Assembly (NCBI RefSeq): GCF_027587375.1
Contig: NZ_JAMXIC010000014.1
Span: 60,863-124,862, forward strand
DNA length: 64,000 bases
Reading direction: 5' to 3'
Source: Arthrobacter sp. B2a2-09
GTDB taxonomy: Bacteria; Actinomycetota; Actinomycetes; Actinomycetales; Micrococcaceae
This document shows, one piece after another, positions 8,872 through 16,965 of the stretch (position 1 is the stretch's first letter; each line of letters opens with the position of its first letter). Below the pieces are notes generated by a model. That model was not told where the DNA came from. It did no database searches and saw nothing but the letters and a program-made list of their open reading frames with translations. A program made the translations under genes and the position numbers.

Positions 8872-8985
8872 GAACTTTTTTCTCGTCGGAGGGTCGCGGA
8901 CACCGTCGGAGAGAGGCCTGCCGGCCTGTACCACTGCGGTCAGCGAAGGAGTACCCTGCGGGTATCACTGTCCGTGAGGTGCAAG

Positions 8986-10773
8986 ATGAGGTTCAATAGT
9001 CCGCCCGCTGAGTCCGGAGCCGATCGGCCACTCAGGCGTCGCAGGGGGCGGATGCGGGCCTGGGCGTCACGGCGCCCGGCCCTCGCTGCCTTGTCCATCG
9101 TCGCGGTCATCGCGCTTGTTGGCGCTGCCGTATTTTTCGGCGCCTTCTGGTCCCGGTCATTGGTGGCGGCCGGCGCCTCGGCAGCCGGCGCTGCAGCCGG
9201 CGCCTCGTCAGGGGCCGGCGGCGCTGGGGCCGGCGCTGGGGCCTCCGCCCCTGCAGTGGACACGGGGATTTCGAAGATTCAACATGTCATCGTCATCATG
9301 CAGGAGAACCGCTCGTTCGACAGCTACTTCGGCACCTTCCCCGGAGCGGACGGGATACCGATGCAGAACAGTTCGCCCGCGGTCTGCGTTCCCGATCCGG
9401 CCAGCAGCTCGTGCGTGAAACCGTACTATGACCCCTCTGACCGAAACTCGGGTGGCCCGCACAGCCAGGGCAATGCCACGGCGGACATCAATGGCGGGAA
9501 AATGGACGGCTTCATTGCCCAGGCCGAGAAAGCCTCGACCAACTGCGCACCGAACGCGCCAGCCTGCGCGGGCGGTAACCAAAGCGACGTGATGGGCTAC
9601 CACGACGCGCGGGACCTACCCAACTACTGGGCCTATGCCAAAGACTTCACGCTGCAGGACCACATGTTCGAACCCAACGCCTCCTGGAGTCTGCCCGAGC
9701 ACCTATACATGGTCTCGGAATGGTCGGCCAAATGCAGCCGGGCGGGCGACCCGCAATCCTGCGTGAACGCCCTCCAGAATCCGGGCAGTCCGCCGGACTT
9801 TACCTCCTCGATCCAGTCCACCATCATCGGCAAATGCCGGGCCGGCCTGCAGAACAAGGCCTGCAAGGACGCGCTCGCTGCAGCCGGGATCACCCCGGAC
9901 ATTGCCGCGCAACTCCACACCCTCATCACGCAAAACTGCTCCGGCTCGGATTCCTATACGAGTTGCCAGGCCGCGATCGACAAAGCAGCCCTCCCGGAAG
10001 CGCTCAAGCAAAAGCTGCTGGCCGCCGCCAAACTGCTTGCTCCCCCTGACTACGCCTGGACCGATCTGACCTATCTGCTGCACAAGCAGAACGTGCCCTG
10101 GGCCTACTACGTCTTCAACGGCACAGAGCCCGACTGCCAAGACGACGCCGCCATGTCCTGCGCTCCCGTAGCCCAGAACGCGAAAACACCGGGCATCTGG
10201 AATCCGCTACCTTACTTCGACACCGTGAAGCAGGATGGCCAACTAGGCAACATCCAGTCCCTCACCAACTTCTACACCGCGGCCAAAAAAGGCACATTGC
10301 CTGCCGTGAGCTGGATCGACCCCACCGGAGCCGTCAGCGAACACCCCCCGGCGCTGATCAGCACCGGGCAGGCCTACGTCACCGGCCTGATCAATGCCGT
10401 CATGTCGGGCCCGGACTGGAACAGCACCGCCATTTTCCTCTCGTGGGATGACTGGGGCGGCTTTTACGACCACGTCACTCCGCCCACCGTCGACCAAAAC
10501 GGCTACGGCCTCCGGGTCCCCGGCATCGTCATCAGCGCCTACGCCAAACAGGGCAACATCGACCACCAAACCCTCAGCCACGACGCCTACGCCAAGTTCA
10601 TCGAAGACGACTTCCTCCACGGCCAACGCCTTGACCCGGCCACGGACGGACGGCCCGATCCCCGGCCCGATGTCCGTGAGAACAACCCCCAGCTCGGCAA
10701 CTTGGTGAACGACTTCAACTTCAACCAGCAGCCCATCAAACCCGTCATCTTGCCGGGCGGCACAACGTACTGA
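8986..10773 (+). CDS. Exported phospholipase C / acid-phosphatase-like phosphoesterase
   Basis: 595-residue phosphoesterase of the alkaline-phosphatase superfamily (phospholipase C/AcpA group) that would hydrolyse phosphate esters outside the membrane. The N-terminus has an Arg-rich stretch followed by a hydrophobic signal or anchor ([21 protein letters not shown], about residues 34-53) and an Ala/Gly linker (residues about 58-88). The family motif [20 protein letters not shown] near residue 103 carries the metal-site Glu-Asn and the nucleophile region. [15 protein letters not shown] near residue 485 holds further metal ligands. Several Cys residues suggest disulfides. ATG 8986 follows GAGGTG at a fair distance; the in-frame GTG at 8974 is an alternative. 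Confidence 0.85.
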   Translation: MRFNSPPAESGADRPLRRRRGRMRAWASRRPALAALSIVAVIALVGAAVFFGAFWSRSLVAAGASAAGAAAGASSGAGGAGAGAGASAPAVDTGISKIQHVIVIMQENRSFDSYFGTFPGADGIPMQNSSPAVCVPDPASSSCVKPYYDPSDRNSGGPHSQGNATADINGGKMDGFIAQAEKASTNCAPNAPACAGGNQSDVMGYHDARDLPNYWAYAKDFTLQDHMFEPNASWSLPEHLYMVSEWSAKCSRAGDPQSCVNALQNPGSPPDFTSSIQSTIIGKCRAGLQNKACKDALAAAGITPDIAAQLHTLITQNCSGSDSYTSCQAAIDKAALPEALKQKLLAAAKLLAPPDYAWTDLTYLLHKQNVPWAYYVFNGTEPDCQDDAAMSCAPVAQNAKTPGIWNPLPYFDTVKQDGQLGNIQSLTNFYTAAKKGTLPAVSWIDPTGAVSEHPPALISTGQAYVTGLINAVMSGPDWNSTAIFLSWDDWGGFYDHVTPPTVDQNGYGLRVPGIVISAYAKQGNIDHQTLSHDAYAKFIEDDFLHGQRLDPATDGRPDPRPDVRENNPQLGNLVNDFNFNQQPIKPVILPGGTTY

Positions 10774-10886
10774 GCCTGTTAGGTGCCGCGTACCGGGCTG
10801 CCATCTACAGGCGCGGCGCCGCATACCGGGCACGGAAGCGCCAGACACGCCGGGCCTTGTGGCAGCCCCGGTAGAATAGATCGGTG

Positions 10887-11834
10887 ATGCAATCCCCCCT
10901 TCCAGTGCGCGACGGCGTCAACGCCACCCGTCTGCGCCTCCCGGACGAGGGGCCTTGGGACACCGCGATGGACTACATGATGCACCGCTGGGGCCATATC
11001 GACCCCCAGGGCATCGAGGACAGGTTCGACGCCGGCGAGATCGTCGGCGAGGGCGGCGCACCTCTTGACCGTCGCACCCCCCTCGAAGAACACACTTTCA
11101 TTTGGTACTACCGCACCCTCCCGCCGGAGACTCGGATACCGGTGGAGATCAACATCCTGCACCAGGACGAGCACCTCTTGGTCGTCGACAAGCCGCACTT
11201 CCTGCCCACCACCCCGGGCGGGACCTACATTCAGGAATCCGCGCTCGTCCGGCTCCGGAACCAGCTGGACCTGCCAGACCTCATCCCGATGCACCGACTC
11301 GACCGCATGACCGCCGGGGTATTGCTGCTCTCCACCAACCCGGAGACCCGCGGCAAGTACCAGGTGCTCTTCGAAAAACGGCAGGTGCAAAAAGAGTACG
11401 AGTGCGTCTCTGCCGCGGCACCTGCCGCAGGCTTTCCCGCCGTCGGGTTCCCCGCGGTCGTGCGCAACCGCATGACCAAATCCCGCAGCTACCTTCTCGC
11501 CGAAGTGATCGACGGCGAACCCAACGCGGAAACCCGCATTGAGCTACTGAGAACGTTCGACGGCGGAACTCACGACGGCGGCGCCGCTCGCCGAGCGCTG
11601 TACCGGCTTGAGCCCCACACCGGCAAGACCCACCAGCTTCGCGTGCACATGGCTTCGCTCGGGCTGGGAATCGTGAACGACGCGTTCTACCCCGAACTCC
11701 TGGACAAGGCCCCGGACGACTACTCCAGGCCCCTGCAGCTGCTTGCCCGTGGCATCCGATTCGTTGACCCCATCAACAAGCGGGCCGTGGAATACCGCAG
11801 CCGCCTCGAGTTGAGCGAAGCCCACCCCGCCTGA
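10887..11834 (+). CDS. RluA-family RNA pseudouridine synthase
   Basis: 315-residue pseudouridine synthase. The catalytic motif HRLDRMTAG lies at residues 136-144 with the nucleophilic Asp139. The C-terminal part has the RLEPHTGKTHQLRVHM element near residue 240 that lines the uridine pocket. No clear S4 domain is seen; the first 80 residues instead form the MDYMMHRWGHID-containing extension seen in the actinobacterial subgroup. The target (rRNA or tRNA position) cannot be read from sequence. A TAGAAT about 15 bp before the start suggests a very short leader; an overlapping GTG at 10884 is an equally possible start. Confidence 0.88.
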   Translation: MQSPLPVRDGVNATRLRLPDEGPWDTAMDYMMHRWGHIDPQGIEDRFDAGEIVGEGGAPLDRRTPLEEHTFIWYYRTLPPETRIPVEINILHQDEHLLVVDKPHFLPTTPGGTYIQESALVRLRNQLDLPDLIPMHRLDRMTAGVLLLSTNPETRGKYQVLFEKRQVQKEYECVSAAAPAAGFPAVGFPAVVRNRMTKSRSYLLAEVIDGEPNAETRIELLRTFDGGTHDGGAARRALYRLEPHTGKTHQLRVHMASLGLGIVNDAFYPELLDKAPDDYSRPLQLLARGIRFVDPINKRAVEYRSRLELSEAHPA

Positions 11835-11848
11835 CGCTTTCCCCAAAC

Positions 11849-12068
11849 GCTCGCTCACCTATGACGCCTCTTCCCCAAACGCTCGCTCACCTATGACGCC
11901 TTTTCCCGGGACCCTCGCTCACCTATGACGCCTTTTCCCCAAACGCTCGCTCACCTAAATTAAGGAACATTTCCACCTTGGAGTCACACCTGCAGGAGTG
12001 CCGGCCAAAAGCGCGGCATAAGTGAGCGAGCGTCCGGCCAAACACCCACATAAGTGAGCGAGCGTCCG
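11849..12068. repeat. CGCTCGCTCAC repeat cluster A
   Basis: Intergenic stretch (about 360 bp between genes) occupied by six copies of an 11-bp core. Four copies of CCCTCGCTCAC or CGCTCGCTCAC followed by CTATGACGCC run left to right at 32-33 bp spacing, and two copies of AAGTGAGCGAGCG run in the opposite direction. The two arms are about 90 bp apart, so the region could fold into a large interrupted hairpin. Related clusters are at 14361-14515 and 46868-47018. Confidence 0.9.
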
Positions 12069-12193
12069 GTGGGGCAGCGCCGGGGCGCTGAAACTATGGC
12101 GCGTTTCCGCGTTCCCAACCGGGCAGGGCTATATGCTCAGTTTTGCCGGCCCGACGACCGCGGGCGGTGTTCGGTCTCGCGAAAAGGAACCAC

Positions 12194-12634
12194 ATGGCCC
12201 ACGCTGAAAACGAAGTCTCGATCAACCGCCCCGCAAACGACGTCTACGCCTTCTTGGCCGACGGGCTGAACAATAAGCTGTGGCGTCCGGCGGTCAAGAG
12301 CGTCGCCCTTGCAAGCGGGGAAGCAGGCAACCAGGGTGCTGTGTACTCCCAGACGATGGCGGGCCCCGGTGGCCGCACGATCGCCGGTGACTACGAGATC
12401 ATCGCAGCCCAGCCGGGCAGGAGACTCGATTTCCAGGTCATTGCCGGCCCCGCCCGCCCAACAGGATCCTTCACGCTGAACGAGAACGACGGCGGCACGA
12501 CCGTACGCTTTGCCTTGGATCTCCAGCCCAAGGGTTTCATGAAGCTCATGGGATCGATGATCACCAAGACAATGGAGTCGGAGGTCGGACAGCTCGGCCA
12601 GCTGAAGTCCGTGCTTGAGGCGCAGTCCGCCTGA
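12194..12634 (+). CDS. SRPBCC family protein (polyketide-cyclase/Coq10-like)
   Basis: 146-residue single-domain SRPBCC protein. It begins MAHAENEVSINRP and continues with NDVYAFLADGLNNKLWRP, the N-terminal strand-helix signature of the fold, and ends with a long C-terminal helix (KLMGSMITKTMESEVGQL). The ATG at 12194 is preceded by AAAGGAAC at a good distance. It stands alone; no partner gene gives a function. It would bind a small hydrophobic ligand in the cytoplasm, which is inference from the fold. Confidence 0.82.
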   Translation: MAHAENEVSINRPANDVYAFLADGLNNKLWRPAVKSVALASGEAGNQGAVYSQTMAGPGGRTIAGDYEIIAAQPGRRLDFQVIAGPARPTGSFTLNENDGGTTVRFALDLQPKGFMKLMGSMITKTMESEVGQLGQLKSVLEAQSA

Positions 12635-12694
12635 CGCCGCCCGCGAAAGCGCGCGCCACCCGCAAAGGCAACGTGAAAGCACATGCGGGCCTCC

Positions 12695-13222
12695 TCACCC
12701 TTCCGAAGCCCCGAACACGCTCCGGAATACGTCCGTCGTCTCCGCGCTGAAAAGTACAAATTCGACGAGTTCCAGCCCACTGGAGCTTTCGGCGTCGAAC
12801 CGGCCGACGGCGTCGAGCGCTACTGTGGCGACCTCGCGCGCATCCCAGCCGTAGACCCCGGCACTGATTGCGGGGAATGCAACGGAACGCGCCCCGAGGG
12901 ACGCTGCCACTTTCAGGCTTTCGCGGAAACAAGAAGCCAGCAGTTCCGGATCGTTCTGGCCCGCGTGCCTGTTTGGACCAACGGTGTGGATCACCCATCG
13001 GGCGGCCAATTTGAACCCGGGGGTAGCCACGGCCTGGCCCACTGGCAGTCCGTGCGGGTACCGCTCGCGCACCTCCATACACGCGGTCAGGAGCTCCCGG
13101 CCGGCCGCGCGGTGGATCGCGCCGTCCACTCCGCCGCCGCCCATCAAAGATGAGTTGGCAGCGTTGACGATCGCATCGACGTCGCGCGTGGTGATGTCAC
13201 CTTGCAGGATTTCGAGCCGCAT
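12695..13222 (-). CDS. Macro-domain ADP-ribose/O-acetyl-ADP-ribose hydrolase
   Basis: 175-residue stand-alone macro domain of the MacroD/YmdB type. DAIVNAANSSLMGGGGVDGA at residues 15-34 is the ADP-ribose-binding and catalytic loop (Asn and Asp residues), and GARSVAFPAISAGVYGW near residue 115 is the second phosphate-binding loop. Such enzymes remove acetyl-ADP-ribose or reverse mono-ADP-ribosylation. It is divergent from the DedA gene with only 57 bp between the starts, so the two share a promoter region but need not share function. Confidence 0.92.
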   Translation of the reverse strand: MRLEILQGDITTRDVDAIVNAANSSLMGGGGVDGAIHRAAGRELLTACMEVRERYPHGLPVGQAVATPGFKLAARWVIHTVGPNRHAGQNDPELLASCFRESLKVAASLGARSVAFPAISAGVYGWDAREVATVALDAVGRFDAESSSGLELVEFVLFSAETTDVFRSVFGASEG

Positions 13223-13279
13223 GGCGCCAGTCTTGCACGACACTCCGGCGGATGCACCAAAGTGGGGTAATTTGTGCCC

Positions 13280-13903
13280 ATGGACATCACCACGGCCGAC
13301 GGCTGGGGAGCCGCGATCTATGTCTGGATCATCCCCATGGTGGTGGGTGACGCGATATTCCCGCCCATCCCCTCCGAGATGCTGGTGATCACCGGGGGCG
13401 CACTGGCCGCTGAGGGCCGGGTCAACCTGTGGCTGGTGGGTCTGCTGGCCGCCGGCGCGTCCTGGTTGGGGGACGTCATCGTTTTCCAGCTCTTCAAACG
13501 CCGCTTGGGGCATATTCTGGACCGCTGGGCCTGGGGCCGCAAAGTCCATCAGGGCATCCACCGGGCCATCGCCAGGGCCGGGCGCTCCTCCACCTACGGC
13601 GCGATTATCGGCGCCCGGTTCATCCCTGGTGGGCGGCTTGCTGCGTCGGCCGCTTCCGGGATCGCCGAGGTTTCCTCCCGCGGCTTCAGTCTCTGTGCTG
13701 GCTTGGGCGGCCTGCTGTGGGCCACGTGGCAAGCCGGGCTGGGTTACTTCGCGGGCTCGACGACGAAGCTTCCGTTCTGGGCGAGCTCACTGATCGGCGT
13801 CGGCGTGGGGCTGCTAATCGGCGTCGTGGTGGGCGTGCTCGTCACGCGTCGCCGCGGCGACCGCTCGCCGGTGGACGAGCCGGGCGAGCCGCCGCACCTT
13901 TAG
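13280..13903 (+). CDS. DedA/SNARE-associated family membrane protein
   Basis: 207-residue membrane protein of the DedA family (members include undecaprenyl-phosphate and phospholipid flippases). IFPPIPSEMLVITGGALAA near residue 25 carries the conserved acidic residue of the first re-entrant hairpin, and GARFIPGGRLAASAASGIAE near residue 112 is the second family motif with the essential Arg. The last hydrophobic segment (LIGVGVGLLIGVVVGVLV) is followed by a charged tail. An in-frame GTG at 13274 is the only other close start. Confidence 0.88.
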   Translation: MDITTADGWGAAIYVWIIPMVVGDAIFPPIPSEMLVITGGALAAEGRVNLWLVGLLAAGASWLGDVIVFQLFKRRLGHILDRWAWGRKVHQGIHRAIARAGRSSTYGAIIGARFIPGGRLAASAASGIAEVSSRGFSLCAGLGGLLWATWQAGLGYFAGSTTKLPFWASSLIGVGVGLLIGVVVGVLVTRRRGDRSPVDEPGEPPHL

Positions 13904-14040
13904 GCGCCTGCCCCGTGCAACCAACAGCGTCACGCTGTGCGGCGTTTCATGGTGCCGCGGTTCGTCATGTCGCGAATTTCAGGGTGTGTCCGCCGTCGAT
14001 GGCGGCAAAAAGCTGCCGAGCGTGACGCGCGCCAGGCCGA

Positions 14041-14346
14041 TTAGACCGGCGACCATTTCCCCCGCTTGCGGCGAAGCACGTAAAGGTTTCCTGTGAGCGC
14101 TACGCGTTCGACGGCGTCGCGCATCATGGCTGCCGACGCGCGGGCCTCGCTGTTCTCGCCCGGGTAGTCGCGGTCCTCCACCATGAAGCGGAGGCTGATC
14201 TGCGGAACGCCGCCGACGATGTCCAACTGGTTCGATTCGACGTGGTGCCGCGTTTCCAGGGCCTCGAGCGCAGCGGCCATCACCGACTCCGGCGGATTGC
14301 CTGGCTTGAGCCCGGTGATCTTCAACTTGGTCTGGAACGACGGCAT
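14041..14346 (-). CDS. Conserved hypothetical protein, 101 residues
   Basis: I do not recognise a named family. The protein is small and soluble, with an N-terminal strand (FQTKLKITGL), a helix (PESVMAAALEALETRHHVE) and a second strand pair (LDIVGGVPQISLRFMVEDRD), ending in a basic tail (LRRKRGKWSPV). It has normal codon use for the window. The upstream region on its strand is filled with the CGCTCGCTCAC repeats, which therefore sit where its promoter would be. About 137 bp without recognisable content separate it from the DedA gene. Confidence 0.65.
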   Translation of the reverse strand: MPSFQTKLKITGLKPGNPPESVMAAALEALETRHHVESNQLDIVGGVPQISLRFMVEDRDYPGENSEARASAAMMRDAVERVALTGNLYVLRRKRGKWSPV

Positions 14347-14360
14347 CCCTCAACCCTAAA

Positions 14361-14515
14361 CGCTCGCTCACATATGGCGCTCCCAGCCCGACCCTCGCTC
14401 ACATGATGTGAGCGAGCGTTTCCAAAAACACCCACATAAGTGAGCGAGCGTCCCAAGGACCCGACGCTCGCTCACATATGGCGCTCCCACCGGAAACCCT
14501 CGCTCACATATGGGC
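14361..14515. repeat. CGCTCGCTCAC repeat cluster B
   Basis: Six cores in mixed orientation within about 155 bp, followed by CATATG or CATAAG. At 14392-14418 two cores meet head to head (CTCGCTCACATGATGTGAGCGAG), forming a strong hairpin. Bases 14380-14452 are identical over 73 bp to 46946-47018 in cluster C. The right-most copy supplies the stop codon of the nickel-transporter remnant at 14504. Confidence 0.9.
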
Positions 14516-14935
14516 CTTCCCGGACCAACGGTCTTCGATATGAGCCCGCTTCCAGATGCCCAACGCGAGAATCCACGTCACGATGAACAGCCCCACGATC
14601 AGGTATCCGACGGCGTTGAGGTCCAGTCTGCCGATCGCGGCCAGCGGGCCGGTGCTGATACCGGTTCTCTGGACGAGGATCGAAAACAGCTCGACAGAAC
14701 CGATGCCCAGCGCCACTGCGACGGACAATCCCGTGATCACGATGTTGTAGTAGGCCCGACGGACAGGCCTGGACAATGCCCACCCGTAAGCGAAGTTCAT
14801 GAAGACGCCATCGATCGAGTCCAGCAGGCTCATTCCAGCGGCAAACAACACGGGCAACGTCAGGATCGCATACCAGGGAAGGGTGGAAGCCGCCGCCCCA
14901 CCCGCAAGAATCAGCAGGCTCACTTCCGTAAACCC
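14504..14935 (-). pseudogene. Nickel/cobalt transporter (NiCoT/HoxN family), C-terminal remnant
   Basis: The frame encodes only the C-terminal part of a HoxN/NixA-type permease: EVSLLILAGGAAASTLPWYA, then LDSIDGVFMNFAYGWAL and YNIVITGLSVAVALGIG, all characteristic of the last membrane helices. The N-terminal half with the HX4DH metal motif is absent, and the sequence upstream of about 14935 has no relation to the family although the frame stays open. The 3' end is replaced by a repeat that gives His-Met-stop. I read it as a gene truncated at both ends and not functional. Confidence 0.8.
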
Positions 14936-15141
14936 GGGACTTGGGTCCTCATCCACATGGGATTCGCCTTGGAGCGCGTGGATGCCGAAGGCGCACAACG
15001 GGCCCTCAGCGGCCTGGAGCTCATGGGGCAGCCACGGGAACCGCAAGCGGGAGCCCGCCAGGCCGCCGTCGAGGGCTGAGGAAGCGAACGGTCCAAGGAA
15101 CTCCGGACTATTCGCCAGGCGCTGCACAACCCGTTCGAAGT

Positions 15142-15270
15142 GCTGCCCTCAAGGAACTGGTTGCCGCGGCGCAATTCCGCACGCAGCAGGCGGCAAGCAA
15201 CGCGATGGCCGAAATGTATTGGGCAATCGGTGCCACGATCCTGCAGCGCCAAGCGCACGAGGCATGGGGA
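15142..15270 (+). pseudogene. DUF1016 (YhcG N-terminal) fragment
   Basis: About 43 codons, VAAAQFRTQQAASNAMAEMY followed by WAIGATILQRQAHEAWG, match the N-terminal DUF1016 domain found in YhcG-type nuclease proteins (motif LYWxIGxxIxxRQ). No start and no continuing domain are present, and after AWG the frame becomes unrelated sequence. This is a short relic inside the 14.9-15.4 kb stretch, which otherwise holds no gene I can support. Confidence 0.55.
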
Positions 15271-15456
15271 CCACTTTGCATACCAGTTTTCCGTCGGCGG
15301 GCGTCATTGACTTTGGCAAGGCTGCGGCGGCTCGACGTCATTGAGCTGAGCATCCACAAGTCCTAGGCCGTACGGTAGGTCACCACTACCGTCGCCGCCT
15401 ATATAAATCGACACGTTTTTCGCCGGATCCACCAAGACAGGGCCGACATTCTGAAG

Positions 15457-16668
15457 TCACGGCCCCGCCTCAAAATAGTCGGCGCAGACCGCGGCAAGCG
15501 CGTTCCACACTGTGCCAGCAGGCGTCTCCACCACGCCAGCGGACGGCGTGCTACCGATGGGGGGAAGGCCGTTTGCAACTGCGACCAAGGTGACACCGGC
15601 TGACACTTCACTTGCACCCATTGCGGTGTACCCACCGTACGAACCGCTATGGCCCTGCCAGACGCTGCCGGCCACCTGTGTGCGAAACGTGCCCATCCCG
15701 TAACTGTTGATCCGGACTGGCTCCGCGGGTCCGGCCATCGCCTGCGGCGTTGGCGAAACCATCTGCTCCAGGAACGCCGAGTTGAGCAGCGTCCTGCGGA
15801 CAAACAAGCCGTCGAGGAACTGTGCTGCCCCGATCGCCGTACCGGCGAACAAGCCGTCGCCGAACGGCAGACCGAACAAGTCGACCGGTATGCCGGATGG
15901 CCGCCATGCAGCATAGGTGTCGTGGAACGAACCGTCAGACAGCCGCTGGTAGCCGTGTGCCAGCAACCCAGCGATGCGCGGGGACCGTCGCAGGGTCAGC
16001 AGATCGTCGTTCATCGGATGAGAGCCACCGGCTGAGTGGATGAGGCGGGAACAGGCACGTTCCATTTGCTCGTCGCTGCCAAGCGCCTGCACCAGCACCT
16101 GAGCCAGGACGAGGTAGCCCGTGTTGGAATAGGCCCAGCGCCGACCCGGGTCGACGGGAGAGCCAAGAGCCTCGGCGAACATCGACCAGGTGAACGGTTG
16201 GTTCGGATCGTAGGCGTTGCGCACAGCCGGGTCCGACGCGGCAGCCTCATACAGGGCTTCCTCGGGCCCGGGGGGAAACAGTACGCTCATCTGCGGCGAT
16301 GCATAGATGTCGGGATAGCCCGCCGTGTGCGTCAGCAACATACGGACCGTCACGGTGTCCGCGCCGGGCACATCGTCGCCGAGATACATCGCGATCGGTC
16401 GGTCGAGACAGATGACGCCGCGCTCAACCTGATATAACGTGCAGGCTGCGAGGACCAGCTTTCCGAAGCTGGCCAGGCAAAACGGCGTCCTGTCGGAGAC
16501 GGGGACGGTTTGGTCGACCCTCGCCAGGCCGTGCACGCCTGTCCAGATCAGCTCACCGTTGCGCATCAATGCCGCCTGCGAGCCCGGTGCCGGCGCCAGA
16601 CTTCCAACATGGGCCATCGCGGCGTCCATCTGGTCCTTGATCGGGATGAAAAGCGGTTCTCTCGGCAT
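15457..16668 (-). CDS. Serine hydrolase of the class C beta-lactamase/DD-peptidase family (S12)
   Basis: 403-residue penicillin-recognising serine hydrolase. The nucleophile motif is S67-F-G-K70, the second motif Y180-S-N182, and WQGHSGSYGG near residue 345 is the third (HSG in place of KTG). RMLLTHTAGYPD near residue 110 is the family helix. No signal peptide is seen, so it is probably cytoplasmic and more likely a D-aminopeptidase, D-amidase or esterase than a resistance enzyme. It lies downstream of the D-aminoacylase in the same direction, with 297 bp between, and fits the D-residue theme of the block. Start at 16668 follows AAGGA. Confidence 0.85.
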   Translation of the reverse strand: MPREPLFIPIKDQMDAAMAHVGSLAPAPGSQAALMRNGELIWTGVHGLARVDQTVPVSDRTPFCLASFGKLVLAACTLYQVERGVICLDRPIAMYLGDDVPGADTVTVRMLLTHTAGYPDIYASPQMSVLFPPGPEEALYEAAASDPAVRNAYDPNQPFTWSMFAEALGSPVDPGRRWAYSNTGYLVLAQVLVQALGSDEQMERACSRLIHSAGGSHPMNDDLLTLRRSPRIAGLLAHGYQRLSDGSFHDTYAAWRPSGIPVDLFGLPFGDGLFAGTAIGAAQFLDGLFVRRTLLNSAFLEQMVSPTPQAMAGPAEPVRINSYGMGTFRTQVAGSVWQGHSGSYGGYTAMGASEVSAGVTLVAVANGLPPIGSTPSAGVVETPAGTVWNALAAVCADYFEAGP

Positions 16669-16965
16669 AGCGGTCGTCCTTCTGCTTGGGCGTGGCGGCT
16701 TAATCCATGATTGTCTCGAGCCAACGGTCGAAAATCGTGGCCGGTCGGATTCGATCTCGGTGGTCCGTTTTTCAAACCGGCGTACAAAGGTTCGATCATG
16801 CGATGAGTCTGGTTCGCGATCTCTGGTGTGTCTTTGGCCCTGAGGCCGAAGTTCAGCCGATTGGCTTTTTCCTGATCTCCCGCAGCCTTAGCGGGCCATC
16901 CCGGCACCAATAGCACGGTGTCGAACAACGTGGGTGAGCTTGTCATCGACGCACCGAGGCTGCAT
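16669..16965. other. Intergenic stretch without a supportable gene
   Basis: About 300 bp between the D-aminoacylase and the S12 hydrolase. Frames are open on the minus strand for up to about 100 codons but have no start with a ribosome site and no recognisable family. Given the relics nearby it may be decayed coding sequence. Confidence 0.4.

Noticed and set aside
8101..8985. N-terminal extension of the phosphoesterase frame back to 8101
   Set aside because: The extension runs antisense through the SRPBCC and ArsR genes and has no signal or family; the signal anchor starts after ATG 8986.
14361..14515. Short repeats resembling a CRISPR array
   Set aside because: Cores are only about 11 bp, occur in both orientations with irregular spacing, and no cas genes are near. 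The same cores recur at two other intergenic places.
16669..16965. Possible small gene between the D-aminoacylase and the S12 hydrolase
   Set aside because: Open frames exist on both strands, but none has a start with a ribosome site or a recognisable pattern.
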